Source: Chara braunii (Eukaryota; Streptophyta; Charophyceae; Charales; Characeae). Taken from it: a stretch of DNA of 64,000 bases. The stretch spans positions 6,034,041 through 6,098,040 of the forward strand of contig BFEA01000013.1 of assembly GCA_003427395.1 (NCBI GenBank), written 5' to 3'. The position numbers were made by a program, and so were the translations under genes. Each line of letters starts with the position of its first letter. Position 1 is the first letter of the stretch. Shown here piece after piece: positions 1 through 10,448 of this stretch. The notes under the pieces are model-generated. The model did no database searches and had not been told where the DNA came from. It saw only the letters and a list, made by a program, of their open reading frames with translations.

Positions 1-1040
1 AGTGGAACATACTCATATGAGTAGAAGAGCAACTAAGTGAGAACTGAAACATCAACACATGTTTGAACTTCACAAAGAACTAGTGGAACATATTCGTATG
101 AGTAGAAGAGCAACTAAGTGAGAACTGGAACATCAACACATGCCTGAGCTTGACAAAGAACTAGTGGAACACATTCATGTGAGTAGAAGAGCAACTAAGT
201 GAGAACCGGAACATCAACACATGTTTGAACTTGACAAAGAACTGGTGGAGCATATTCACATGAGTAGAAGAGCAACTAAGTGAGAACCGGAACATCAACA
301 TATGTTTGAACTTGACAAAGAATTAGTGAAACACATTCACATGGGTAGAACAGCAACTAAGTGTGAAACGGAACATCAACACATGTTTGAACTTGACAAA
401 GAACTAGTGAAACACATTCATATGAGTAGAAGAGCAACTAAGTGGGAACCGGAATATCAACACATGTTTGAACTTGACGAAGAACAAGTTGAACACATTC
501 ATATGAGTAGAAGAGCAGCTAAGTGAAAACCGGATCATCAACACATGCTTAAACTTAACAAAGAATTATTGGAACATATTCACATGAGTAGAAGAGCAAC
601 TAAGTAAGAACCATAACATCAACACATGCTTGAACTTGACAAAGAAGTAGTGGGACACATTCACATGAGTATAGAAGCAACTAAGTAAGAGTCGGAACAT
701 CAACACATGCTTGAACTTGACAAAGAACTAGTGGAACACATTGATGTGAGTAGAAGAGCAACTAAGTGAGAACCGGAGCATCAACACATGCTTAACTTGA
801 CAAAGAACTAGTGGAACATATTCACATGAGTAGAAGAGCAACTAAGTGAGAACCGGAACATCGACACGTGTTTGAACTCGACAAAGAACTCGTGAAACAC
901 ATTCACATGGGTAGAAGAGCAACTAAGTGTGAACCAGAACATCAACACATGCTTGAACTTGACGAAGTGAAGTTTGAACTAATGGAACACATTCACATGA
1001 TTAGAAGAGCAAATGAGTGTGAACCGGAATATCATCATGT
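1..1040. repeat. 81-bp minisatellite, about 13 units
   Basis: Tandem units start at about 1, 82 and 163, giving an 81-bp period. Each contains a GAACATATTCACATGAGTAG-like start and a CATCAACACATG middle. Because 81 is 27 codons, the frame is kept from unit to unit, and three units at 302-526 read open as a 27-residue repeat of MFELDKELVKHIHM type. Most units carry an in-frame TGA or TAA after ACTAAG, so I treat it as a satellite and not a gene. It may be a decayed repeat-protein exon. Confidence 0.9.
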
Positions 1041-1290
1041 GAGAATTGAGCCATGCATGTGAGCGAGACTTGCTCAAACATATGCTCATGGCTCATGAAT
1101 GCAACCAAGTTTGAAACGGAATGTCATCATGTGAGAGTTGAGTCATGCATGTGAGTGAGACTTGCCCAAACACATGCTCATGGCTCATGAATGCAACCAA
1201 GTTTGAAACGGAATGTCATCATGTGAGAGTTGAGCCATGCACATGCTCATGGCTCATGAATGCAACCAAGCATGAAACGGAATGTCATCA
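1030..1290. repeat. 92-bp minisatellite, about 3 units
   Basis: CATCATGTGAGA recurs at 1033, 1125 and 1217 (period 92). Units contain GAGCCATGCATGTGAG and CTCATGGCTCATGAATGCAA. It follows the 81-bp array directly, and the junction unit shares the GAACCGGAATATCA motif, so the two arrays are probably related by descent. Confidence 0.85.
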
Positions 1291-2338
1291 ACTACTATGT
1301 GAGTGGGAAGTACAAGCTAGGCTAGTTCAAAACACAAGTCTTGAGCATAAGATCATCCATAGAAGGATCAGAACACTACCTACTAGTATGTGAATGAAAA
1401 ACAAGAGTTGTAGTAAACCAAATCACAAGTTTTGAGCAAGAGATCATCCATAGAAGAATCGGAGCACTACCTACTAGCATGTGAGTGAAAAGCAAGAGAT
1501 AGAATAAGACCAAATCACAAGTTTTGAGCAAGAGACCATCCATAGAAGAATCAGAGCACTACCTACTAGTATGTGAGTGGAAAGCAAGAGTTGGAGTGGA
1601 CCAAATCACAAGTTTTGAGCAAGAGATCATCCATAGAAGAATCGGAGCACTACCTACTAGTATGTGAGTGAAAAGCAAGAGATAGAGTAGACCAAATCAC
1701 AAGTTTTGAGCATGAGGTCATCCATGGAAAAATCGGAGCACTACCTACAAGCATGTGAGTGAAAAGCAAGAGATAGAGTAGACCAAATCATAAGTTTTGA
1801 GCAAGAAATCATCCATAGAAAAATCGGAGCACTACCTACTAGTATGTGAGTGAAAAGCAAGAGATAGAGTAGACCAAATCACAAGTTTTGAGCATGAGGT
1901 CATCCGTGGAAGAATCGGAGCACTACCTACTAGCATGTAAGTGAAAAGCAAGAGATAAAGTAAACCAAATCACAAGTTCTGAGCAAAAGATCATCCATAG
2001 AAGAATCGAAGCACTACCTACTAGTATGTGAGTGAAAAACAAGAGTTGGAGTAGACAAAATCACAAGTTTTGAGCAAGAGATCATCCACAGAAGAATCGG
2101 AGCACTACCTACTAGCATGCGAGTGAAAAGCAAGAGNCAAGAGATAGAGTAGACCAAATCACAAGTTTTGAGCAAGAGATCATCCATAGAAGAATCAGAG
2201 TACTACCTACTAGCATGTGAGTGAAAAGCAAGAGATAGAGTACACCAAATCACAAGTTTTGAGCAAGAGATCATCCATAGAATAATCGGAGCACTACCTA
2301 CTAGCATGTGAGTGAAAAGCAAGAGATAGAGTGGACCA
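1290..2338. repeat. About 91-bp minisatellite, about 11 units
   Basis: CACTACCTACTAG recurs at 1374, 1465, 1557 and onward. The unit includes CAAATCACAAGTTTTGAGC and AAGAGATCATCCATAGAAGA. Units are close in sequence, which suggests recent amplification. A single N at 2137 sits within a local duplication of AAGAG and may mark an assembly error. Confidence 0.9.
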
Positions 2339-2340
2339 CT

Positions 2341-2371
<31 letters not shown>

Positions 2372-2602
2372 GGAAGAAGAAAAGGAAGAAGAAGAGGAAG
2401 AAGATGATGAAGGAAAAGAGGAAGAAGAAAAGAAGAAGAAAGGGAAGAAGAAGGAGAAGAAGGGAGATAAGAGAAGGAGGAGAAGAAGAAGAAGAAGAAG
2501 AAGATGAAGAAGGAGAAGAAGAAGAAGAAGAAGAAGAAGAAGAAGAAGAAGAAGGAAGGAAGAAGAAGAAGAAGAAGAAGACGAAGAAGAGGGAGAAGGG
2601 GA
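2338..2602. repeat. GAA/GAG polypurine tract
   Basis: About 260 bp of nearly pure purine on the plus strand (GAAGAAGAGGAAG and variants) directly after the 91-bp array. It reads as Lys/Glu/Arg or Ser/Phe/Leu runs in all frames; these are low-complexity translation, not protein. Such tracts can form triplex DNA. Confidence 0.9.
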
Positions 2603-4648
2603 ATCATCTTCCTTCCACTCACCTTGTTGATATCTTGGAGATAGAGTCTCAACCTTGATGAGGTTTTTTCCTCCTTGCACAAATACTTCCTTGGCTATGG
2701 CTTCCTTCTTCCTCAAACCTCTCTCTCCTTCCTCTCTCTCCCTACCCAAGCTATGGCAAACTCCTCTCACTATGGCTACGGAGTCCTCCCCTCTAAGAGG
2801 GCTAATGAGACTCCCTCTTGCCTTTCTTTCTCCCTCACACCCTGGGGGCTATGACGGATCACCTCCCTAGTGTCAGCCTCACTACCACTAGCCTCTAGAG
2901 CTCCTCTCCCTTGCTCATAGTCTGCTTTAAGCTCCCAAACTGGGATGGGTTCCCCTTTCATCTCTCCAAGTGAAAGAGTGCTCCTATGAACTCACTTGGG
3001 CAGCATGGGCACTCCTCATGCAATTGTGAATGTGGCGGACTGAATTCCGAGCTTATGTAGGCTGAAACCAGCAGTCCGGCCAGCTCATGGGCCTCCCCAT
3101 GTGCCTTGAGGTGAACCGAGGTACACCCAAGGCAACATTTCACTACTAGGCCCTTCCGGAGGTACCCGGGCCTCATTTTGGCTAAGTACATGCAGTCCGA
3201 GTGGTTGGTACCAACTCGGATTTCTTGGCCTCCTTCGACCTCCTTTTCATTTCCAAAATGCCGCCCCCTTGGGTCCTAATGCCCAAGGGGCAACTAGGCA
3301 TTTTTCTCGATTTTTTCAGTTTCTAACCCATTTTGGGTAGGACGAGATATTTTCCCATGCAGCGGTGCATTTTCGGCCTTGGATCTGGCTGAGATCGAAG
3401 GCCAACAATATTCCGTGCCACCCCCAAGTAGCTAGCCCTTGCTTCAAATTGGAGCCCCTAAGTCCACTTTTTCAATTTTTGGTGCATCTGGCTCTCTTTT
3501 TGGGCCATATGCACAATTTCGTCTCTTTCCCTCTTTTGTTTCTTTCCATTTTGGGCTGCCACCTCATTCCGGAGCTAGCCGTTTTGAGCTGGCCCACAAA
3601 AAACGGCTAGTTCCTCTCTACCATGAGATATGATCTCAGATCCATGGTCCACAAAAAAATCGATCATCTCTTTTTTGCATTTTCTCTTATTTTCTTCTTT
3701 TTAATTCAGATTTTGTGGAGAGCATTCCGGATTGCCCTCCCTCATTCTAGGAGGGATGAGGTCACAGTTGAGACCTGCCAGTCCCTACTGTGCAGGTCCC
3801 AATAGGCTGGCACATTCTCCTTCACTCTTTTGTCCCCTTTTGTCTCATTCTCCCTCCATTTTCTATCTTTTTTTTTTTTTTTTTTTTTTATTTCAGTCGT
3901 GACAAATGTCAAATAGTTGTGCACCCTCTTTCTAGGCCTTGGGGCCTCACTCATGGCCAGATTCATGGCTGGCACTTGGCCGTTATATCTGGCATTACAA
4001 TAATGGCACCCCCATGCTCATAAGGGGCTTCATTTTGTCTCCGTTAGTCCCAATTTTGGGCTCCCTTTGCTCCGATTTTTTTTGGGCAGCCTTTTTCTCA
4101 TGTTGAGCCTCTTGAGGCTCAATTTTCTCATGCCTAGCTAGTCCGAGATATCTCGGACTGCTGGGCAGCCCTCCCAACACCATTATTTTACTCCCTTTTC
4201 TCTCATGACTCTACTGGTGCTAATATTTTCCACCGTCTAGATCCTCGATCTTGACGGTGCCGTTTGCTTTCGCAATTATGTTTTGTGTTGGCTCATGGTT
4301 CCCTTGGGATATCTCAAGTCCCTGCCACTTTCCTCCACACTAGTTCTGTTTTCTTGTCCCGTCGGTAGTCCCGCCGGCGCGTGCCCCGTTTTTCGACTTT
4401 TATTATTTGGGCTCACTTGGTCCCGACAACATCCCGGACGGTGTCCCATTTTTATTTTGGGACCCCCTCGCCCTTGGAGGTTCCAACATTTCTTCCTTAG
4501 GTGCCAAAATGTGTACCGATTTTTCTTGGTCATGAGATCTCATCTCACGGTTGCCGTTTACCGTCTCCACTTGCCCCATGCCGAAATTACTTCTTTCTAG
4601 CCTTTTGGACTTGTCGTGGCTCATTTTCCCTTAGCCTAGGCATCCCTA

Positions 4649-5433
4649 TGCAGTCCGTTATTTCTCGGGCTGCAATCATGGTCATTTTCCTAGTCCCACA
4701 ACCCCACAACTTGCCTCATGCTAACAGAAAATGAAGCGTTTAATTTCTAAGTGCATCCGGGTTCAATATTAGTTCCGGACGCACCTAAAACATGTGTTTT
4801 TCATCCCCATGCAGTCCGTTGCAACTCGGACTGCAATAGGGGTCAATTCCTTAGCCCCAATGCCCCACAACTAGCCCTTACTTGAAAGAAAAATAAACGG
4901 CAAACTCCTAAGTGCATCCGAACTCAATTTTGGCTTCGGATCCACCTAAAACATGTGTTTCTCCTCCCCCATGTAATCCGTTTTATTTCGGTTGCATGAG
5001 ACCTTGATTTTCTTTGATTTTCTCTGCAAAATCAAAGGGAAATCAAGGTCCTTTGCAACCGTCATATTCCATAATGAATCTGGTCACGGATGTATCTCCT
5101 CAAGTGACCGTTTTTACCGTTAAGGTTTTTTTATCTTTTCTTTTCTTTTCTCTTTTCTTTTCTTTTCTTTTCTCTTTTCTTTTCTTTTCTTTTTCCTCCT
5201 TTCTTGGACAGTAGGGACCTGCCAGTCCCTACTTGTGGCAGTCCCTACTAACGGCCAACTCACTCACTCCCTCTCACTCTTTTTGTTTTATTATCCCACA
5301 TTTTTTTTTTTTTTTTTTTTTTTTTTCTAGTACGCGAAGTGTCAAGTGGTCGTTAAGGCCCTTTTCTAACCTTTTCCTCTTAGTTTTGGTCCTTCCTATG
5401 CCCAAAATGCAGTCGGTTATTTCTTGGACTGCA
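4649..5433. repeat. Four copies of a TGCAGTCC...GGACTGCA hairpin
   Basis: Hairpins lie at 4649-4674, 4810-4835, 4972-4996 and 5408-5433. The first three are about 161 bp apart and sit in a repeat that also carries CTAAGTGCATCCG and CACCTAAAACATGTG. Arms are TGCAGTCCG/CGGGCTGCA, TGCAGTCCG/CGGACTGCA, TGTAATCC/GGTTGCA and TGCAGTC/GACTGCA. Changes are paired or give G-T wobbles, so the fold is kept while the sequence drifts. Confidence 0.65.
4989..5061. repeat. 73-nt foldback, about 29 bp of stem
   Basis: Arms pair as CGGTTGCA/TGCAACCG, then GACCTTGATTT/AAATCAAGGTC, then CTTTGATTTT/AAAATCAAAG around the loop CTCTGC, with small internal loops between the blocks. It shares its first arm with the third hairpin of the neighbouring repeat. 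Stem length is in the range of a plant small-RNA precursor, but nothing here shows processing. Confidence 0.7.
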
Positions 5434-5805
5434 GTAATGGTCTTCTCATGCCCATGGGAGCTCCTTCTTTTCTCTATTTTTCTCCCACAGTGGCCCCCCC
5501 TACTCCGATTTTCTCCCGCAGGCCTATTTTTCTCATGGGGTCTCTTTTGACTCCATTTTCTTGAGGGAGGCTGATCTGAGATTTTTCGGATTGGTCCCAT
5601 GCCTCCCACTTCAAGTTTTCTTTACTTTTTCTTTTCCTTTCGACCTTCCCGTTTCCTACCGTTAGTGCTTGCACTAGCGGTGTTAATATTCTTGGCCGTC
5701 AAGATGTCGATCTTGACGGTGCACCTTGCCTTAATTATTTTTCCTTCCTATGGTGCTGCCATTTCCTCTTGAGACCTTCATATGTCCCCGCCACTTTCCC
5801 GTCAA

Positions 5806-5925
5806 TGGTCTCCGACACTTAGTCCCGCTGGCAGTCCCCGATACTTAGTTCCACCGGCGGTCCCCAACACTTAGTTCTGCCGGTGGTCCCCGACACTTAG
5901 TCCCGCCGGTGGTCCCCGCCATATT
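5806..5925. repeat. 26-bp tandem repeat, 4-5 units
   Basis: ACTTAGT recurs at 5817, 5843, 5869 and 5895, an exact 26-bp period. Units read approximately CTTAGTCCCGCCGGTGGTCC followed by CCGACA. No coding role is seen. Confidence 0.85.
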
Positions 5926-6399
5926 TTTCCCGGATACCATTATTTTCACTTAGTCCTGCGTGGTCCCCAGTGCCTTTCCTCAGAGTGTCCCACGTTCTTT
6001 GGGCATCCACCGCCTTATGGTGACCCATCTCTCCTGCTTTTTTTTTGGCCTTGCGTGCGCTATTTATCTTCGGTCGCGGGGCCTCCAACCTGAGGCTCCC
6101 GTTAATTGTCGTAGGTGGCCCCCACGTTGACCCTTATTCTCTAGCTTCCCTCGGCCTCCGGGGCCGTCCACCTCTTGACTTCCTCATTCTTTTCTGTCGT
6201 GCCGTGTTTGTCGGGTCAATAGTCCATGGGCCTCAGTCTTGTCGAATTCCAACGACCCTCCTGGCCTCATGCTATGTTTTATATGCCCCTGTTTTTGCGC
6301 TTACTTGCTTGCCGTCGCTGGTTCTTTCCTCCTGCGGTTCTCACACCAGGGCATCACTCCCTCCTGCGGCCTAATCCTTTATCTTTTCTCTCTCTTTCC

Positions 6400-7139
6400 T
6401 CCTTACTCCAGATTTCTCTGTCGTGCACAATCTGGCTCTATACAGTCTCTCGAGTGACGAGATGTTATTCGGGACCCACCAGTCCCGACAACGGGCTGCC
6501 CATATCGACGCCTCTTGCTCCCCCGCTTCTACACGGAAGTACAGGGGACTGCTGGCCAAAGCCCGCGCAAATATGCAAAAGGCTCAAGTCCGTATGCAGC
6601 AGCAAGCGAATCGGCTTCGCATCCCATGTCCAATCCTCGCTGGCGACCTTGTTTGGGTCACCTCCGAGGAATTCGTGCTCAAGTAACACGTCTCGCGCAA
6701 GCTCCTCCCGAAGTGGTTTGGTCCATGGAAGGTCACTTCAGCAGCTGGCGACGACCCCGCGGGTCCCTCTTTCATAATCAAGATTCCCTCGCATTTGAAG
6801 GTCCACCTAGTATTTCACGCTTCAAAGTTGGCGGTTTATACTACAGCCTTAGCAGCAGATTTCCCGGGCAGACGGTCACACGACCCTCGATCAATGGATG
6901 GTCACCAAGAGGTCGACCACGTCCTCGCTCATCGCAAGCACGGCAACAAGCCAATGCAGTACAAAGTTACATTCAAGCAATGCGATCCCGATGACACACG
7001 CTGGATTTTACGAGCTGACCTGAAGGCGACAACACCCCTCATCTTTGCGCATTACGAAAAACAGCGATGTGCCAAGGAAGCTGCCGAACCCGCCCGCCCC
7101 GTACAGACATTGGACAGACAGCTTCGCCCTCGCAGTTAG
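6400..7139 (+). pseudogene. Ty3/gypsy pol 3' end: integrase C-terminus plus chromodomain (decayed)
   Basis: One frame from about 6423 to 7139 reads as the end of a Ty3/gypsy polyprotein, with an in-frame TAA at 6684-6686. In order: the integrase stretch SLSSDEMLFGT; an alpha-helical ARANMQKAQVRMQQQAN stretch typical of integrase C-termini; GDLVWV; after the stop KLLPKWFGPWKV; then HLVFHASKL; and a chromodomain-like block with DHVLAHR, QYKVTFKQCDPDDTRW and LKATTPLIFAHYEK. Integrase and chromodomain would insert cDNA and steer it to chromatin. The stop and the loss of recognisable frame before about 6400 mark it as dead. Polypurine tract and LTR follow immediately, so this is the 3' end of the element. 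Confidence 0.8.
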
Positions 7140-7149
7140 CTCGGTCTTC

Positions 7150-7160
7150 AAGGGGGGGAG
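7150..7160 (+). promoter_or_regulatory. Polypurine tract of the Ty3/gypsy relic
   Basis: A purine run AAGGGGGGGAG ends directly at TGTGTGGCATA, the expected start of a 3' LTR, ten bases after the pol stop codon. In LTR elements this tract primes plus-strand DNA synthesis. Confidence 0.75.
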
Positions 7161-8140
7161 TGTGTGGCATACTGATACCACACGGGCCCCAGTTAGGGCC
7201 CGATTCTGTAATAGGCATAGTTTAGGTCTAGGTACCAGGTCACAACGGTCCCAGCTAGGTCCAGGTAGGCCTAGGAACCGTCGGTTCGTTTTAGGGTCTG
7301 GTAGGCCTCGTTTAGACCCCACCAGACCCAACGGCTAGTGGTTTAGGCCTACTGGTCCATCGGTAGGCCCAGCCGACGACATAGTTTTGACGCCCATTTT
7401 TCAGATTCCGAAATCGGATATGAACCGTTGGGCCTGATCAACGGTCCAGACTTGAAGGCCCTCAGTAGGACTGAGGCCGACCCAACACTATATGAGCTGG
7501 GTACCAGCCTCAATCAGTAGGTTAGTAGATAGGAGGTTAGTCTACGCATTAGTCTTCAGGATTAGCGCAACGCTTCAGCGTTAGCAGAATTAGCGCAACG
7601 CAGCAACGTTCGTGTGAGCAACGATGAGAGATTGAGCACAACGGCCACGAGGAATTAGCGCAGCAGTTGGGAACAGCACCAGCCACCGGCCCAGCCACCG
7701 GCCCAGCACCAGCCTCCTGCAGCGCCATAGCTACCGGATCAGGTACAAGGGAGAAAGGCCTTGCCTTCTCTCCCTCTTCTTCCTCCACCACTCTCTCTCT
7801 CTCTCCTCCTACCTTCTTCTAAGTCTACTCCTGGGTTCTCCTATGGGACTACTACGAGTATGAAGGATCGTTACGAGTTCTTATGATATTGGAGACAACG
7901 ACATTGGGACTGTAGGTTGAGGACTATTTTGGGATCTAATTTCATCTTCCTCTGAAGATGTACCTTGACATTGTGAGATCGATATTTGAGACACTGTGAG
8001 ACTCTGTGTTGGCGATATTTTGGATTTTTGCTACTTTTGACATTTCAAGATACTATCTTTGGAAACATTGAGTTGACGTCATCTTCCATCTCCTCCTCCC
8101 TTCATCTCTCCTCCCTCCATTCATCTGTGTATGGAATCGC
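7161..8140 (+). mobile_element. 3' LTR of the Ty3/gypsy relic (end not defined)
   Basis: It starts TGTGTGG after the polypurine tract, with a small GTGTGG/CCACAC stem in its first 25 bases. It holds repeated TTAGCGCAACGC phrases (7560-7660) and CT-rich stretches. I find no clear CA end. The sequence is met at 8141 by the TGTCG start of long repeat copy A, which may have inserted into or truncated it. Confidence 0.6.
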
Positions 8141-8151
8141 TGTCGGTGCGA

Positions 8152-8169
8152 ATACCCTTATAAGGGTAT
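8152..8169 (+). repeat. Palindrome at the 5' end of the long repeat
   Basis: ATACCCTTATAAGGGTAT is a perfect 18-bp palindrome 11 bases into copy A. Diverged versions lie at the matching 5' positions of copy C (about 43681-43700, minus) and copy D (about 59758-59777, minus), so the site is a fixed part of the element's start. Confidence 0.75.
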
Positions 8170-8543
8170 CTGCCCTGGGTTTGTGCAAATGACAGAAAAT
8201 AAGTTTGGTTTAAAAGGTTAAGTGTAACGCGTGAGGGCGCAGCAGTGGCTGTGGTTTACGTTGACTAAATAGTTGACTAGAGCAGAGAGTGTGTGGGCTC
8301 GCCGGCTTTAGGCGCGCGTGATCTGTTTTCCCTTTGATGATCCTGAAAGTCGGCGTTGGTCGCCGGCCTGGTCTTTTAATTCTGATTAAATTAGGACTAA
8401 AAAGATTATGTCCCGTACTCAGGTTGCATGCCTGTGACCGGTGTGTACGGACAAAGGGCGGCATCGACTACCGTGTGATTTTAAGAACGTCTTAGTAGAT
8501 CCGCGCGTCACACTGTATCCATTTATTTAAATGTCCGTTAGTA

Positions 8544-8624
8544 CTAGACCCAACCTTGGGTCTAGCGCTATTGGTTACGGTGTTGGACTTTCATCTAAGA
8601 GATTCAGGGATCGAGACCAGGGGC
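8544..8624 (+). ncRNA. tRNA-like block with A- and B-box-like motifs (copy A)
   Basis: TAGCGCTATTGGTTACGG resembles a tRNA D-arm/A box, and GGGATCGAGACC, 33 bases further, resembles a T-arm/B box (GGTTCGANNCC). Matching blocks occur in copies C and D at the same relative place. A perfect 10-bp inverted repeat CTAGACCCAA-CC-TTGGGTCTAG (8544-8565) overlaps the A box. I cannot assign an anticodon or a closed acceptor stem, so it is tRNA-derived at most. Confidence 0.5.
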
Positions 8625-9019
8625 GGGAGCGTGGGAGTACAGGAGCGGCGTCAAGGAGCCGTGGGGTCGAGGGCCAGGTGAGGCTATCCACCATAGTTTT
8701 GTCATTAGTAGGATTAAGGGGATGTCGCTGTCTTTCCCCGCTTTTCTTTGCGGCCCCGATAACTCACCGCACCTAGTCTTACCATTATTCTTTTGTTTAT
8801 TCTCACTTAAGTCAAAGCCCCGCCTTTTGAGCAGGGCTGGTACCAGTTTCGAGGCCCACAGTGAAGGCAGCGGGGCTGACTCAGTTGATACAGTTGGGAA
8901 TTGCTGGAATACGGACATGAGTCCGAATTCGAAAGGAACTTAATAGGAGAGGATAACTTTGACCTTCAGATGGATAGACGAACTCTATAGTCGTGTTGAG
9001 GGGCTGTTTGCTTGGCTTT

Positions 9020-9106
9020 GTCCTTCGGGACACCTGTTAAAATCGGAATGATACGGAGAAGGTTAGCATAGCCACAAAGGCAAGGGTGGCACACATAAAT
9101 CAGGAA
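9020..9106 (+). ncRNA. U6 snRNA-like sequence, diverged (copy A)
   Basis: The sequence follows U6 from its 5' stem-loop (GTCC-TTCG-GGAC) through AAAATCGGAATGATAC, GGAGAAGGTTAGCAT and GTGGCACACATAAATC. The spliceosomal ACAGAGA box reads ACGGAGA, and the 3' internal stem-loop is altered (ACAAAGGCAAGG instead of CCCTGCGCAAGG). AGC is kept. A TTTT terminator is not seen directly after it. It is best called a U6-derived pseudogene inside the long repeat. Confidence 0.8.
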
Positions 9107-10361
9107 AAAAAACGGGCACACTGGCCTTTCCTTTCGGGGTTCGACGGGACTGAACACCAAAGACTGTGCACTGCGAGCACTATGTTTAGAGGGTGAGATG
9201 AGTAGCCGTATCCCAGTAGGACTACTCGCTGGTGGTGTCCGTTGCCGACTCGGCTAGCAGTCTTAGGCATCTTAGTCCTGTTTGTGTATCCTAACTGTAG
9301 ACCCCCTTAGCCTAACTCTTCATCTATATACAAGCGGGTAGATCAGGGTTGTTCGGCCGTGGATATTTGCTGTTCGGACGGTCAGGTAGGAGGGGAGGAG
9401 ATTGTAGAGAAGGGTCGGGTGAAAGTAAGCTTGGGGAAGTCGGGGTGAAGGACAAAGGGAAAGTAAGTAGAGCGAGGCGATATCGGCATGCAGGTTGGCC
9501 ATGTGAGGAAAATGATTGATCGGTCGATGATTGCCTGACGTTTTTCCGAAATTTTATAGGACGAGGGTTGCTACATTGTTGTGTATCGTAGGACCGATGT
9601 GACCGAGGGCTGCATGACAAAAAGATCGAGAGAAGGCAGCGGGTAGTAGCCGTAGGAAGGGACCGGATCGGAAGCAAGGCATAGCGGGGAAACGAAAGAA
9701 GAAGAAGAAAAAAAAAAGACGAACCTGGACGTGGGTCGCACCAGGGGCGGCATTCGACGTTGGAGATGGTGGATACGAGCGAGGCGCAGCTGAGGATACA
9801 CGGTTCTCTCGACCCATAGGGAGATCGAGCGACAAAAGGGGCGATCTGGGGTATTTGGAGATGGCGATCTTGAATCCCTAATTAGTTTGTGTAAAGGATT
9901 AGTAAGGAGAGAGTTAGTGGAAAAAGCAAGTGCGGGAGATTGTCGGGAGAGACAGATATAGCGAGAAGGGAGACTGTATGTCTTGTAGGATCCTGCGTAG
10001 AAGTGAGTGAGGGGAAATACGGAGAATGGGTTCTGGTGTAGAGTGATTCTAATAGTAAAGGCAAATTTAAGAGTGGGGCTTTAGTTTTGGCAATACGGTG
10101 TGCAAGGAACTGCGCGGGGAAGGTTGCTTACTTGCCTGACATGCATCCGACACCGTTCTAACGGAAAATTCATCGTTTTTTTTCTTTTCTTTTCTTTTCT
10201 TTTTTCTATCGAGAAGTCTCCCTCCACCTGACTCTCTTGTACGCGGGCACAGGTGATGGTTGCATCTGACAGCTCCTTGGTCCGTACTTACACCAAGCTT
10301 CCTTTTCAATGAATCTGACCAAGCGATGTATAATTTCACACTGTAGCGGAAGATTCATCCT

Positions 10362-10448
10362 CATTTAGTGCTTTAGGTAAGTAGGGAAGTAGAGACGCTT
10401 ATCGCGGGCGATTCACTTGAAAGTCGTGAGGTTCGATTTCAGGATTCG
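10362..10448 (+). ncRNA. Possible second tRNA-like fragment
   Basis: AAGTAGAGACGCTT followed by GTCGTGAGGTTCGATTTC resembles the D-arm side and B box of a tRNA. No acceptor stem can be closed by eye. Copy B has a comparable GGTTCGAGACT at about 46176-46186, after its GA tract. Weak call. Confidence 0.25.

Larger units (their letters stand above)
2640..6400. other. Non-coding DNA with repeated small hairpins
   Basis: I see no credible gene here. Contents: homopolymer T runs near 3870 and 5300, a TTTTC microsatellite at 5135-5195, three hairpin repeats about 161 bp apart (4649-4996) with a fourth at 5408, a long foldback at 4989-5061, and a 26-bp tandem repeat at 5806-5925. Phrases such as CCTAAGTGCATCCG and CTTAGTCCCGCCGG recur. 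It may be part of an older LTR element, perhaps the internal or LTR sequence of the Ty3/gypsy relic that follows. Confidence 0.55.

Noticed and set aside
2203-2770. Long open frames on both strands (Lys/Glu-rich and Ser/Leu/Phe-rich)
   Set aside because: They are translations of a GAA/GAG microsatellite and change character outside it.
9020-9106. Functional U6 gene
   Set aside because: ACAGAGA and the 3' internal stem-loop are altered and no terminator follows.
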